Positions 1-8,439 are shown, counted from the stretch's first letter. The stretch is 64,000 nt of DNA from Amycolatopsis sp. MtRt-6 (GCF_017308975.1 NZ_JADWPD010000003.1:186001-250000), one strand, 5' to 3'. The notes: generated from the letters alone by a model not told the origin. Numbers and translations are program-made.

Positions 1-1
1 C

Positions 2-145
2 GACACCCGCGAGATCCCGCGTGTCCCGGTGGACCCGGACGAGGACACCGCGGTACCCGAGCCGCGGCCGAAGGCCAAGAAGAACCACCCGATCGTGCCG
101 TCCTGGGAGGACGTGCTGCTCGGGGTCCGCTCGCAGCGCGGCTGA
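2..145 (+). CDS. sepH: SepH-like cell division protein, C-terminal end (5' truncated by window)
   Basis: The last 47 codons of a gene that begins before the window. The visible tail is acidic, then basic (PKAKKNHP), and ends with IVPSWEDVLLGVRSQRG. This matches the conserved C-terminus of actinobacterial SepH (DUF3071), a DNA-binding-fold protein that stimulates FtsZ assembly. The N-terminal DUF3071/HTH part is outside the window, so the call rests on the tail motif and on context. DUF2537 and a SpoU methyltransferase lie next door, as they do beside sepH in mycobacteria. Confidence 0.7.
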   Translation, partial: DTREIPRVPVDPDEDTAVPEPRPKAKKNHPIVPSWEDVLLGVRSQRG

Positions 146-162
146 GCCCTCAAGCGCCCCAA

Positions 163-222
163 GGTGGCCTTCGGTGCGTTGAACGCACCCAAGGCCACCA
201 TGGGTGCGTTGAACGCAACCCA
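163..222. repeat. Two adjacent long palindromes (Amycolatopsis-type intergenic repeat)
   Basis: In the first palindrome, GGTGGCCTT (163-171) pairs with AAGGCCACC (191-199), and GGTGCGTT (173-180) pairs with AACGCACC (182-189); one C:C mismatch separates the stems. A second, imperfect copy of the same core lies at 201-222 (TGGGTGCGTT paired with AACGCAACCCA). They sit between convergent genes, so they may act as a bidirectional terminator. The near-identical repeated core suggests a dispersed repeat family. Confidence 0.75.
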
Positions 223-237
223 GGCCACATTGGGGCG

Positions 238-588
238 CTAGTCCACCCGCGCGGCGAGCGTCTTCGGCGCCACGAGCCGGTAGGCCTCCCGCACGATCCG
301 GTCGATCTCGGCCCAGTCGACGTCGACGTCCAGCCGCACCCCGAGCCACCCGCGGTGCCCGACGTACGGTGGCCGGAAGAACCTTTCCGGCTCCGTGCGC
401 ACCAGTTCCTCCTGCACCCCGGGTGGCGCCGGGCACCAGAAGGCGAGCATGTCGTCGTGGTGGTGGCCGGCGAACATGACGAATGTCTTCCTGCCGCGCA
501 CGAACCACGTCGGCTCGCCGTGGCTGAGCCGCTCGGTCGTCTCCGGCAGGGCGAGGCACAACTTGCGCAGCGCGTCCAGCTGCCGCAT
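238..588 (-). CDS. MmcQ/YjbR family protein
   Basis: A 116-residue protein with the YjbR/MmcQ (CyaY-like fold) signature: LCLALPETTE near residue 11, SHGEPTWFVRGRKTFVMF at 22-39, then PPYVGHRGWLGVRLD at about 73-87. These small proteins have a double-wing DNA-binding-like fold, and their function is mostly unknown. The ATG at 586-588 overlaps the stop of the upstream DUF2537 gene (ATGA), so the two are co-translated. The open frame extends further upstream, but that part is arginine-rich shadow sequence. Confidence 0.85.
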   Translation of the reverse strand: MRQLDALRKLCLALPETTERLSHGEPTWFVRGRKTFVMFAGHHHDDMLAFWCPAPPGVQEELVRTEPERFFRPPYVGHRGWLGVRLDVDVDWAEIDRIVREAYRLVAPKTLAARVD

Positions 589-1199
589 CAGAACGCGATC
601 ACCAGCACGCCGATCCACGCGACCACGACCCCGCCCGCCGCGCCGTAGGCGACCCAGCGCAGGATCGGGGTGCGGCGGATCAGCCACAGCGACGGCGTGA
701 TCCCGGCCGTCACGATCACCGAGGCCACCAGCGCCAGCCAGCCGTTGGTCTCGCGGGCCAGCGTCGAGGCCAGCGCCAGCATGGCGACGACGACCACGGC
801 CGCGATGAACGCCGACACCGTCAGCCCGGTCAGCCACGGGGTCGGCTCGCCGGGCGGGCCGGGCGGCCCGAGCACCGACCGGATGAACCGGTGGCCCGGC
901 GCGGTCGACGGCGGAGGCGGCTCGACGACCGTGTCCTCCCCGGTCACCGGATCCACGAACCGCACGGTCGTGCCCATCACCGAGGCCAGCCGTCCGGCCA
1001 GCTGGCGGCCGCGCTGCGAGACCACCGCGCCCGCCTCCGCGCCGGAATCGGCGGTGACCGCGGACGCCACGCGCGCCCACTCGTGCAGGGCCTGCGCCAG
1101 CTCGGCGCCGATCGCGAGCTTGTGCGGGTCCACCTCGCGCGCGTGCTCCCCGCCCGGGCCGGCCAGCACGGCGCGCTCGCCGCGGATCCGCAGCTCCAT
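588..1199 (-). CDS. DUF2537 membrane protein
   Basis: A 203-residue protein. The N-terminal half is soluble (residues 1-110, with a PVTGEDTVVEPPPP linker), followed by three or four hydrophobic segments from about residue 125 to the end. It matches the DUF2537 family (M. tuberculosis Rv0882), whose function is unknown. The ATG at 1197-1199 follows AGAAGGGA with good spacing. A start nine codons upstream is open but lacks this. Its neighbours, SpoU methyltransferase and sepH, are the usual ones for the family. Confidence 0.85.
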   Translation of the reverse strand: MELRIRGERAVLAGPGGEHAREVDPHKLAIGAELAQALHEWARVASAVTADSGAEAGAVVSQRGRQLAGRLASVMGTTVRFVDPVTGEDTVVEPPPPSTAPGHRFIRSVLGPPGPPGEPTPWLTGLTVSAFIAAVVVVAMLALASTLARETNGWLALVASVIVTAGITPSLWLIRRTPILRWVAYGAAGGVVVAWIGVLVIAF

Positions 1200-1247
1200 G
1201 GTGTCCCTTCTCGCGTCGGAAACCAAAACCCCTCGAAGCCGGAAACC

Positions 1248-2054
1248 TTAGCCGTCCCTGGCCAGTTCGTAGAAGGCGACGGCGGCGGCCGTGGCGATGT
1301 TCAGTGAATCGACTCCGGCCGGCATGGGTATCCGGACGGCATGGTCAGCCGCCGCGAGCGCCGCCTCGGTCAGCCCGGGCCCTTCGGCGCCGAAGAGCAG
1401 CGCGACCCGCCCGGGCGCGTGCTCCCGCAGCGCGGGCAGCGGGAGCGAGCCCGGCCGCGGGGTGCACGCCGCGACGGTGAACCCGCGTGCCCGCAGGTCG
1501 TCGAGCCCGCCCGGCCAGTCCGTCAGGTGCCCGAACGGCACGCGCAGGACGTGCCCCATCGACACGCGCACGCTGCGCCGGTACAGCGGATCGGAACAGC
1601 CGGGGCCGAGCAGCACCCCGCCGACGCCGAGCGCGGCCGCGTTGCGGAAGAGCGCCCCGAGGTTTTCGTGGTCGCCGACGCCTTCCAGCACGGCGATCGG
1701 CCCGGTGCCACCGGTGACTTCGGAAACCGTCAGCGGCGCGGGCCGGTCGGCCACGGCGAGGATCCCGCGGTTGAGGTGGAACCCGACCACGTCGGCCATC
1801 GTCTCCGCGGAGGCGACGTACTGGGGCACGTCGATCCCGGCCAGGTCTTCCGCCAGCTCCGCGAACCGCCGCTGCACGCCCAGCAGCGCCCGTACCGGGT
1901 ACCGGGACGCCAGCAACCGGGACACCACGACGGTGCCTTCGGCGATGACGAGACCCCGGCCACCGGGCCGGTCGGGCCGACGGTCCGCAGTGGACAGGTC
2001 ACGAAAATCGTCGACCCGCGGATCGTCGGATCGGCCGATGTGGATCACGCCCAT
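1248..2054 (-). CDS. TrmH/SpoU-family RNA 2'-O-methyltransferase
   Basis: A 268-residue SPOUT-class methyltransferase, predicted to methylate a ribose 2'-OH in rRNA or tRNA using S-adenosylmethionine. Motif 1 is GVGDHENLGALFRNAAALGV, motif 2 is LLFGAEGPGL, and motif 3 is the C-terminal SLNIATAAAVAFYEL that forms the trefoil-knot cofactor site. An N-terminal RNA-binding domain (residues 1-105) precedes the catalytic part. It corresponds to Rv0881 in mycobacteria. The exact RNA target cannot be read from sequence. Confidence 0.9.
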   Translation of the reverse strand: MGVIHIGRSDDPRVDDFRDLSTADRRPDRPGGRGLVIAEGTVVVSRLLASRYPVRALLGVQRRFAELAEDLAGIDVPQYVASAETMADVVGFHLNRGILAVADRPAPLTVSEVTGGTGPIAVLEGVGDHENLGALFRNAAALGVGGVLLGPGCSDPLYRRSVRVSMGHVLRVPFGHLTDWPGGLDDLRARGFTVAACTPRPGSLPLPALREHAPGRVALLFGAEGPGLTEAALAAADHAVRIPMPAGVDSLNIATAAAVAFYELARDG

Positions 2055-2261
2055 CCGCCCAGTCTGTCATCCGCTTGCCGGGCGGCTCATTCGTCCGAAC
2101 GTCCACCGCCCGGTGGTACGAACGGGGCCATTTTGCTTTCGGTTAACCGCCCGTGACGGAGAGCACCAGTTTGGCCGCTAGCCCGGCTGCATCGCCTGTG
2201 TAACGGTTGTCCGCCGGGGCCTGAACACGTCCTAGTCCACCGACACGAAGCAGGGATGGTC

Positions 2262-3761
2262 ATGGGGATGGACCTCGAGGCTCAGCCGTTCAACACGCTG
2301 GACCGAGGACGGTACCGCCGCAAGGTGCAGCGTTGCCTCGACACGCTGGCCCGGATGCTCACCGACGGCAGTTTCTCGTTCCCCCGCAAGAACATCGGCC
2401 TCGAAGTCGAGCTGAACCTCGTCGACCGCGAGCTGCGCCCGTCGATGACGAACACCGCTGTGCTGGAGGCGCTCGACGACCCGTCGTTCACCACCGAGCT
2501 GGGCCAGCACAACATCGAGCTGAACGTCCCGCCGCGGCCCCTGGCCGGCGACTCCGCCCTCCAGCTCGAAGACGACCTCCGCGCGTACCTCGACACCGCG
2601 GCGACGAAGGCCCGCGACACCGGCTCGTCGCTGGCCATGATCGGCATCCTGCCGACGCTGAAGCACGAGCACTTCGACCAGAAGTGGCTCACCAACAAGG
2701 CCCGCTACGCCACGCTGAACGACCAGATCTTCGCCGCCCGCGGCGAGCGCACGGTGCTCGCCATGGAAGGCGCGCCGCTGCCGGGGCAGCAGCCCGAACG
2801 CCTGCGCAGCTACGCGGAGTCGATCCTGCCCGAGGCCGCGTGCACCAGCGTGCAGCTGCACCTGCAGGTCGCGCCCGAGGAGTTCGCCGCACACTGGAAC
2901 GCGGCGCAGTGCCTGGCCGGGCTGCAGATCGCGCTGGCGTCGAATTCGCCGTTCCTGCTCGGCAAGGCGCTGTGGCACGAGACGCGCATCCCGCTGTTCC
3001 TCCAGGCGACCGACACCCGGCCGGAAGAGCTGAAGAACCAGGGCGTGCGGCCGCGGGTGTGGTTCGGCGAGCGCTGGATCACGTCGATCTTCGACCTGTT
3101 CGAGGAGAACGTCCGCTACTTCCCCGGCCTGCTCCCGGAAACCGACGCCGAAGACCCGATCGAAGCGCTCGACGCGGGCCAGGCGCCGAAGCTCACCGAG
3201 CTGCGCATGCACAACGGGACGATCTGGCGCTGGAACCGCCCGGTGTACGACGTCGTCGACGGCCTGCCGCACCTGCGCGTGGAGAACCGCGTGCTGCCGG
3301 CCGGGCCGACGGTGATCGACACGGTGGCGAACGCGGCCTTCTTCTACGGCGCCCAGCGCGCGCTGGCCGAGGCGGAACGCCCGGTGTGGAGCCAGATGTC
3401 GTTCCAGGCGGCCGAGGAAAACCTGTACGCGGGCGCACGGCGGGGCTTCGACGGGCAGCTGTACTGGCCAGGCATCGGCTGGATCCCGCCGGACGAGCTG
3501 GCGCTGCGCGTGCTGCTGCCGCTCGCCCACGAGGGCCTGCGCCGCTCCGACGTCTCCGACGAAGCCCGCGAGCGCTACCTCGGGATCATCGAGCGCCGCT
3601 GCCTGGCCCGGCGGACCGGGGCGACCTGGCAGCGCGACTACGTCCTGCGGGCGCAGGAGCGCGGCCTCGACCGCGAGGCGGCGCTCAGCCTGATGCTGGG
3701 GCGCTACCTGGAGCTGTCCGAATCGGGCGAGCCGGTGCACACGTGGCCGGTGGCCGACTGA
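2262..3761 (+). CDS. Glutamate-cysteine ligase-like enzyme (GCS2 family)
   Basis: About 499 residues with the carboxylate-amine/GCS2 fold. FPRKNIGLEVELNLVDREL (near 45) and LGQHNIELNVPPRPL carry the acidic and His residues typical of the metal/ATP/glutamate site. SVQLHLQV, NGTIWRWNRPVYD and LRVENRVLPAGPTVID follow. It probably ligates glutamate to an amine or thiol substrate. A role as classical GshA is less likely in a mycothiol-producing phylum, so the substrate is open. Starts at 2256, 2262 and 2268 are in frame; 2262 has the best distance from AAGCAGGG. Confidence 0.75.
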   Translation: MGMDLEAQPFNTLDRGRYRRKVQRCLDTLARMLTDGSFSFPRKNIGLEVELNLVDRELRPSMTNTAVLEALDDPSFTTELGQHNIELNVPPRPLAGDSALQLEDDLRAYLDTAATKARDTGSSLAMIGILPTLKHEHFDQKWLTNKARYATLNDQIFAARGERTVLAMEGAPLPGQQPERLRSYAESILPEAACTSVQLHLQVAPEEFAAHWNAAQCLAGLQIALASNSPFLLGKALWHETRIPLFLQATDTRPEELKNQGVRPRVWFGERWITSIFDLFEENVRYFPGLLPETDAEDPIEALDAGQAPKLTELRMHNGTIWRWNRPVYDVVDGLPHLRVENRVLPAGPTVIDTVANAAFFYGAQRALAEAERPVWSQMSFQAAEENLYAGARRGFDGQLYWPGIGWIPPDELALRVLLPLAHEGLRRSDVSDEARERYLGIIERRCLARRTGATWQRDYVLRAQERGLDREAALSLMLGRYLELSESGEPVHTWPVAD

Positions 3762-3776
3762 CGCTAGCCTGGGTGG

Positions 3777-4373
3777 ATGCCGAAGATTCTCGGTGAGTCG
3801 CTGGAGGCGCACCGGCGTGAGGTGCGGGCCCGGGTCTTCGAAGTCCTGCGCGCGCAGCTCTACGAACGCGGCTTCGACGCGATCACCCTCGCCGGGGTGG
3901 CGTCGGCCGCCGGGGTGGGCCGGACGGCGCTGTACAACCACTTCCCGGACAAGGAAAGCCTGCTCGTCGCGTTCGTCGAAGACGAAGCGGCCCGGTACGT
4001 CACGCGGCTGACCGAAGCCGTCGAGGCGCAGGCCGACCCGGTCGACCAGCTGGCGACGTTCGTCCGGCTCCAGCTGCGTGTGCTGTCGGAGTTCCACATG
4101 CCACCGGGCACGGCGCTCGCGTCGGCGCTGGCGCCGGCGGCGTACCGGCGCATCAGCGCGCACGCCGACCCGATCACCGACCGGCTGCGCGCCATCCTCA
4201 CCGGCGGCGTCGACCTGGGCCGCTGGCCCGCCGAGGACCCGGACGTCCTGATCCCGATGATCACCGCGGCGCTGGGCAACCGCACCCTGGTCGACGGGCC
4301 CGCCGACCGGCTCGAGGACGTCGTCGAGGCGGCGGTGCGGTTCGTCCTGCGCGCGGTCGGGGCGGCAGTTTAG
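3777..4373 (+). CDS. TetR/AcrR family transcriptional regulator
   Basis: A 198-residue regulator. The N-terminal helix-turn-helix covers about residues 15-62 (ITLAGVASAAGVGRTALYNHFPDKESLL), followed by an all-helical ligand domain. It starts 15 nt after the GCS2-like gene and lies 73 nt before the heme oxygenase gene. A TetR-type inverted repeat (4408-4424) lies in that gap, so the neighbouring heme oxygenase is its most likely target. Confidence 0.9.
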   Translation: MPKILGESLEAHRREVRARVFEVLRAQLYERGFDAITLAGVASAAGVGRTALYNHFPDKESLLVAFVEDEAARYVTRLTEAVEAQADPVDQLATFVRLQLRVLSEFHMPPGTALASALAPAAYRRISAHADPITDRLRAILTGGVDLGRWPAEDPDVLIPMITAALGNRTLVDGPADRLEDVVEAAVRFVLRAVGAAV

Positions 4374-4388
4374 GGTGGCCTAAGTCCG
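4370..4388. promoter_or_regulatory. Weak IdeR/DtxR-like iron box upstream of heme oxygenase
   Basis: TTAGGGTGGCCTAAGTCCG matches the 19-bp consensus TTAGGTTAGCCTAACCTAA at 12 positions, including the whole left half and the centre. It overlaps the stop codon of the TetR gene and lies 59 nt before the heme oxygenase start. Iron control of heme oxygenase by DtxR is known in corynebacteria. The right half is poor, so this is a candidate only. Confidence 0.35.
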
Positions 4389-4407
4389 GTTCATGCCCTA
4401 CGATCTT

Positions 4408-4424
4408 TCTGACAGCGTGTCAGA
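4408..4424. promoter_or_regulatory. Inverted repeat, likely TetR operator
   Basis: TCTGACA (4408-4414), a GCG spacer and TGTCAGA (4418-4424) form a perfect palindrome with 7-bp arms. It lies between the TetR gene and the heme oxygenase gene, 22 nt before the heme oxygenase ATG. The size and symmetry suit a TetR dimer. Confidence 0.55.
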
Positions 4425-4446
4425 TCGATCGCCGGGAGGCCTGCCC

Positions 4447-5106
4447 ATGACGGTGACCACGGACGCCCGCCCGTTCTCGGCGAACCTGCGCGCGTCGACC
4501 CTCGAAGTCCACGACCGGGCGAACTACTCGACGTACATGCGCGCCCTGCTCGGCGGGGAGCTGACCCGCGACGGCTACGCCCAGCTGGCGATCCAGTACT
4601 ACTTCGTCTACGACGCGATCGAGACGGCGAGCGACGCGATGGCCGGCGACCGCGTCGGCGGCGAGTTCGTCTTCGACGAGCTGCGGCGGCTCCCGCTCCT
4701 CGAACGCGACCTGGCCCACCTGGTCGGCCCGGACTGGCGCTCGACGATCTCACCGCTGGCCTCGACGCAGGCGTACGCCGCCCGGATCCGCGAAGCGTCG
4801 ACGTGGGCCGGCGGGTACGTCGCCCACCACTACACGCGCTACCTCGGCGACATCGCCGGCGGCCAGGTGATCCGGCGGATGCTCGAGAAGAACTACGACG
4901 TCGCCGAGGCGGGCGCGCTGTTCTACCACTTCGACCGGATCGGCAGCGCGCCCCGCTTCCGCGACACGTACCGGGCGAAGCTGGACAACGCGCCCTGGGA
5001 CGAGGCCGAGCGTGCGCGCGTGATCGACGAAGCGCTGGTGGCGTTCGAATGCAACGTCGCCGTCTTCGACGAGCTGGCGCTGCGGCTCGACGAGTTCCGT
5101 GCTTGA
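4447..5106 (+). CDS. Biliverdin-producing heme oxygenase
   Basis: A 219-residue all-helical HemeO protein that would cleave heme to biliverdin, CO and Fe2+, releasing iron. LRASTLEVHDRANYSTYM near residue 14 carries the proximal heme-ligand His (H22). YLGDIAGGQVIRRML around 134-148 is the distal-helix Gly-rich motif that contacts heme. The ATG follows GGGAGG with 6-7 nt spacing; an upstream in-frame ATG has no such signal. Iron-box-like and TetR-like sites lie upstream. Confidence 0.9.
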   Translation: MTVTTDARPFSANLRASTLEVHDRANYSTYMRALLGGELTRDGYAQLAIQYYFVYDAIETASDAMAGDRVGGEFVFDELRRLPLLERDLAHLVGPDWRSTISPLASTQAYAARIREASTWAGGYVAHHYTRYLGDIAGGQVIRRMLEKNYDVAEAGALFYHFDRIGSAPRFRDTYRAKLDNAPWDEAERARVIDEALVAFECNVAVFDELALRLDEFRA

Positions 5107-5295
5107 TCTCACAGGTCGTTGACCTCCAGTTAAGTCCAAGTTGCAGGCTCGGTTTCAGGTGGCGCGCCTCCGGGGTACGCCACTTGCGAACCGCCGTCCC
5201 AAGTAGTGATGGCCACGGGCCCCCACTCGCCGCGAGGGGGCGTGTGCTACTAGGTTCGGTACCGGAAACTTGCGTCGAAGACAGAAGGAGGGCCA

Positions 5296-5919
5296 ATGGC
5301 CCGCTACGAGCTGCCCGATCTCGACTACGACTACGGCGCCCTCGCGCCGCACATCTCCGGCGAGATCAACGAGCTGCACCACAGCAAGCACCACGCGACC
5401 TACGTCAAGGGCGCGAACGACACGCTCGACAAGATCGCCGAAGCCCGTGACGCCGGCAACTTCGGTGACATCGTCGGCCTGCAGACCACCCTCGCCTTCC
5501 ACCTGGCGGGGCACGCCAACCACGTCGTGTGGTGGAAGATCCTGTCGCCCGAGGGCGGCGACAAGCCGACCGGCGAGCTGGCCGCGGCGATCGACGAGGC
5601 GTTCGGCTCCTTCGACAAGTTCAAGGCGCAGTTCACCGCCGTCGCGACGACCATCCAGGGCAACGGCTGGGGCGCGCTCTCCTGGGACCCGATCGGCAAG
5701 ACGCTGATCACCCAGCAGCTGCGCGACCACCACAACAACCTCGTGCTGCCGACCACGCCGATCCTGCTGGTCGACGTCTGGGAGCACGCGTTCTACCTGG
5801 ACTACAAGAACGTCAAGCCGAAGTACGTCGAGGCCCTGTGGAACATCTTCAACTGGGCGGAGATCAGCAAGCGGTTCGACAACGCCGTCGCCGGCGGCAA
5901 CGGCCTGCTGCTCGGCTGA
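5296..5919 (+). CDS. sodA: Superoxide dismutase (Mn/Fe type)
   Basis: A 207-residue dismutase converting superoxide to O2 and H2O2. The metal ligands are visible: the His in ELHHSKHH, the His in [13 protein letters not shown], and Asp/His in [12 protein letters not shown]. Catalytic-site aromatics ([21 protein letters not shown]) are present. No signal peptide is seen. It has a strong GGAGG ribosome site and its own terminator, so it is monocistronic. Metal choice (Mn, Fe or cambialistic) cannot be decided by eye. Confidence 0.95.
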   Translation: MARYELPDLDYDYGALAPHISGEINELHHSKHHATYVKGANDTLDKIAEARDAGNFGDIVGLQTTLAFHLAGHANHVVWWKILSPEGGDKPTGELAAAIDEAFGSFDKFKAQFTAVATTIQGNGWGALSWDPIGKTLITQQLRDHHNNLVLPTTPILLVDVWEHAFYLDYKNVKPKYVEALWNIFNWAEISKRFDNAVAGGNGLLLG

Positions 5920-5931
5920 GTTTCCTCGTCG

Positions 5932-5964
5932 ACGGGGCTCTTCCTTCCGGGAGGGCCCCGTTTT
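5932..5964 (+). terminator. Intrinsic terminator after superoxide dismutase
   Basis: ACGGGGC (5932-5938) pairs with GCCCCGT (5955-5961), followed by a short T run. It lies 12 nt past the superoxide dismutase stop. Confidence 0.8.
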
Positions 5965-6020
5965 CGTCCCCGGCTCAATTCGCTTGACCTCCAGTGAGGT
6001 CGAGGTGTTTGAGTGGGTGC

Positions 6021-6833
6021 ATGGACATCGACGCGTACCTGGACCGCCTCGGCGTCGCCCGCCCGGCGGCGCCCGACCTCGCGACGCTGCGCCACCTGCA
6101 GGAACGCCACCTGGCGGCAGTCCCCTTCGAGAACCTGAGCAGCCACCTCGGCGAGCCGGTCGAGCTGGCCGGGGAAGCGCTGTTCGCCAAGATCGTGCAC
6201 CGCCGCCGCGGCGGGTTCTGCTACGAGCTGAACGGCTTGTTCGCGGCACTGCTGCGCTCGCTGGGCTACGACGCTTCGCTGCGCGCGGCCCAGGTCTTCC
6301 GCCCCGACGGCACGCTCGGCCCCCCACTGGACCACGCGGCGATCGTCGTTTCCCTGGACGCCCAGGACTGGCTGGTGGACGTCGGCTTCGGCCGTTTCGC
6401 CCGCCACCCGCTGCAGTTGTCGGCCGTGGACGCCCAGCCCGATCCGGAAGGCGAGTTCCTGATCCTCGACGCACCCCACGGCGACGTCGACATCCTGCTG
6501 GACGGCAAGCCCCAGTACCGCCTGGAGCGCCGCCCGCGCCCGCTGGCCGACTTCATCCCGATGGCGTGGTGGCAGACGACGTCACCGGAGTCCCACTTCA
6601 CCCGCTCGCTGACGTGCTCCCGCCCGACATCCCAGGGCCGCGTGACGCTGTCGGGAGACAGGCTGATCGAGACGGTGGACGGCGTGCGGAACGAGGTTCA
6701 CCTGGCGTCGCCGTCGGCGATCCGCCTGGCGTACCGCGTGTACTTCGGGATGACGCTGCCGCGCCTGCCGGTACCACCGGGCGAGAGTCCCTTGACGCGC
6801 GACGCACCGCAGCCGGACACTGCGCTGACGTGA
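6021..6833 (+). CDS. nat: Arylamine N-acetyltransferase
   Basis: A 270-residue enzyme that transfers acetyl from acetyl-CoA to arylamines and hydrazines. The catalytic triad is visible: Cys67 in RRGGFCYELN, His105 in LDHAAIVV and Asp120 in WLVDVGFG. The VPFENLS motif near residue 34 is also typical. Length and triad spacing match the family. The ATG at 6021 gives the conserved N-terminus; the upstream extension of the frame is not conserved-looking. It could act in xenobiotic or cholesterol-derivative metabolism, as in mycobacteria. Confidence 0.95.
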   Translation: MDIDAYLDRLGVARPAAPDLATLRHLQERHLAAVPFENLSSHLGEPVELAGEALFAKIVHRRRGGFCYELNGLFAALLRSLGYDASLRAAQVFRPDGTLGPPLDHAAIVVSLDAQDWLVDVGFGRFARHPLQLSAVDAQPDPEGEFLILDAPHGDVDILLDGKPQYRLERRPRPLADFIPMAWWQTTSPESHFTRSLTCSRPTSQGRVTLSGDRLIETVDGVRNEVHLASPSAIRLAYRVYFGMTLPRLPVPPGESPLTRDAPQPDTALT

Positions 6834-6838
6834 ACGAA

Positions 6839-6870
6839 GCCCCGGCCTGGGGTTTTCCCAGGGCCGGGGC
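6839..6870 (+). terminator. Strong hairpin terminator after nat
   Basis: GCCCCGGCCTGGG (6839-6851) pairs with CCCAGGGCCGGGGC (6857-6870), with one bulged G and a TTTT-containing loop. It begins 5 nt after the nat stop. Confidence 0.8.
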
Positions 6871-6920
6871 TCCGTCCGTTCCCGAACTGACTGCCGCTCC
6901 CACCACGAAGCGGACATGTA

Positions 6921-6939
6921 TGAGGTTAGCCTAACCTCA
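6921..6939. promoter_or_regulatory. Perfect IdeR/DmdR-type iron box in a convergent intergenic region
   Basis: TGAGGTTAGCCTAACCTCA is a perfect 19-bp palindrome differing from the IdeR consensus (TTAGGTTAGCCTAACCTAA) at only two symmetric positions. It lies between the 3' ends of nat and the MFS transporter, where no protein gene starts, so its target is unclear. A transcript from here would run antisense to the MFS gene. Confidence 0.75.
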
Positions 6940-7069
6940 TCTCTTGGGCAAGGGATCGGCGGCGGAGACCCGGATCTCACTCGTCCAGGTGACATGCGAC
7001 CGCGGATCGCCGGTTTTTGTCGGTGCCCGTCCTTACGGTCACGCCATGGACACAAACCGATACTCGCTG

Positions 7070-8434
7070 TCAGACCTTCGCGCGCTTCAGCACCCGCAAC
7101 CCGAGGCCTCGCTTCACCGGCCAGGAAACCCCACCCCGCCGGATCAGCACCACGGCACACACCACAGCGACCACCGCCGAAACCGCCCCGCCGATGTAAA
7201 ACGGAGACCGCCCGCCGAACTGATCGGCCAGCCACCCGACCATCGGCCCGCCGATCGGGTTGCCGCCGATCAGCACCAGCACGTACAGGCCCATCACCCG
7301 GCCTCGCATCTCAGGGCTGACCGACGTCTGCACCAGCGCGTTCGCCGTGTTGAGGAACGTCATCGTGGCGAAGCCGAGCGGGATCAGGCCGAGGCCGAAC
7401 GTGAGGTACGTCGGCATGAACGCCGTGACCAGCTCGAACACGCCCAGGAAGAACGCCGACACCAGCAGCAGCCGCACCCGCGGCCGTCCCTTGGTGCCGC
7501 GGCGGGCGGACATCACCGCGCCGGTGAAGGTGCCGACCGCGACCAGCGTCGACAGCAGGCCGTAGCCGTCGGCCGCGGTGTGGAAGACGTTCGCCGCCAC
7601 GATCGGGAGCGAGCTGAAGTACGTGATGCCGAACGTGCTGACGAACAGCACCAGCACCATCACCGTCACCAGGTCGGAGCGCCGCCGGACGTACCGCAGG
7701 CCCTCGGCCAGCTGTCCCTTCTCGCGCGGCACCGCGGCGACGCGGAACAGCTTGTCCGGGTTCATCAGCACCAGCCCGGTGATCACCGCGACCGTGCTGA
7801 GCGCGTTGGCGACGAACAGCCACCCGGTGCCGATCCAGGTGATCGCGAACCCGGCGATGGCCGGGCCGACGATCCGGGCCATGTTGAAGATCGACGAGTT
7901 CAGCGCGACCGCGTTCGCGATCTGGTCCCGGCCGACCATTTCGGCGACGAACGATTGCCGCGTCGGCACTTCGAGAGACGCCGTGATGCCGAGCGTGAAG
8001 CACAGGACGTAGACCTGCCACAGCTCCACGAGCCCGGTGATGTCGAGGACGCCGAGGATCGCGGCCTGCGAACACGCCGCCGCCTGGATCCAGGTGAGCA
8101 GCCGCCGCTTGTCGACGCGGTCGGCGAGGACGCCGGCCCACAGCGAAAGGAACAGCGTCGGCGTGAACTGCAGCGCGACCGCGATGCCGAGGGCGATCGG
8201 GTTGTTGCCGCTGAGGGTGAACACCAGCCAGTCCTGGGCGATGCGCTGCATCCAGGTGCCGATGTTCGAGATGACCTGGCCGGTGAAGAACAGCCGGTAG
8301 TTGCGCACGCGCAGCGAGGCGAACATGCTGCCGCGCTTGGCTTCGGACGGTGGTGACGCGGACGGCGGTGAGGCCGTTTCCCGGGTAGCAGTGGTCTGGA
8401 TCGAACGCTTGGTTTCGCTACCCGTGGCCGTCAC
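7070..8434 (-). CDS. MFS transporter (EntS/MFS_3-like exporter)
   Basis: A 454-residue, 12-TM major facilitator. A soluble N-terminus (1-37) leads into FASLRVRNYRLFFTGQVIS, the typical MFS_3 entry. The loop motif GVLADRVDKRRLL between TM2 and TM3 is present, and the C-terminus is basic. The start is GTG, 5 nt after the stop of the upstream MarR gene, so the two form an operon. It is likely a drug or metabolite exporter controlled by that MarR. The EntS-like class also exports siderophores. Confidence 0.88.
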   Translation of the reverse strand: MTATGSETKRSIQTTATRETASPPSASPPSEAKRGSMFASLRVRNYRLFFTGQVISNIGTWMQRIAQDWLVFTLSGNNPIALGIAVALQFTPTLFLSLWAGVLADRVDKRRLLTWIQAAACSQAAILGVLDITGLVELWQVYVLCFTLGITASLEVPTRQSFVAEMVGRDQIANAVALNSSIFNMARIVGPAIAGFAITWIGTGWLFVANALSTVAVITGLVLMNPDKLFRVAAVPREKGQLAEGLRYVRRRSDLVTVMVLVLFVSTFGITYFSSLPIVAANVFHTAADGYGLLSTLVAVGTFTGAVMSARRGTKGRPRVRLLLVSAFFLGVFELVTAFMPTYLTFGLGLIPLGFATMTFLNTANALVQTSVSPEMRGRVMGLYVLVLIGGNPIGGPMVGWLADQFGGRSPFYIGGAVSAVVAVVCAVVLIRRGGVSWPVKRGLGLRVLKRAKV

Positions 8435-8439
8435 CGTGG

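Noticed and set aside
2232..4163. A 643-codon minus-strand open frame opposite the GCS2-like gene
   Set aside because: Arg/Gln/Val-rich antisense shadow. The plus-strand gene has conserved motifs and proper codon bias.
6916..7320. A 134-codon plus-strand open frame starting at the iron box
   Set aside because: The product is Arg/Pro-rich and mostly antisense to the MFS gene, and the ATG has no ribosome site.
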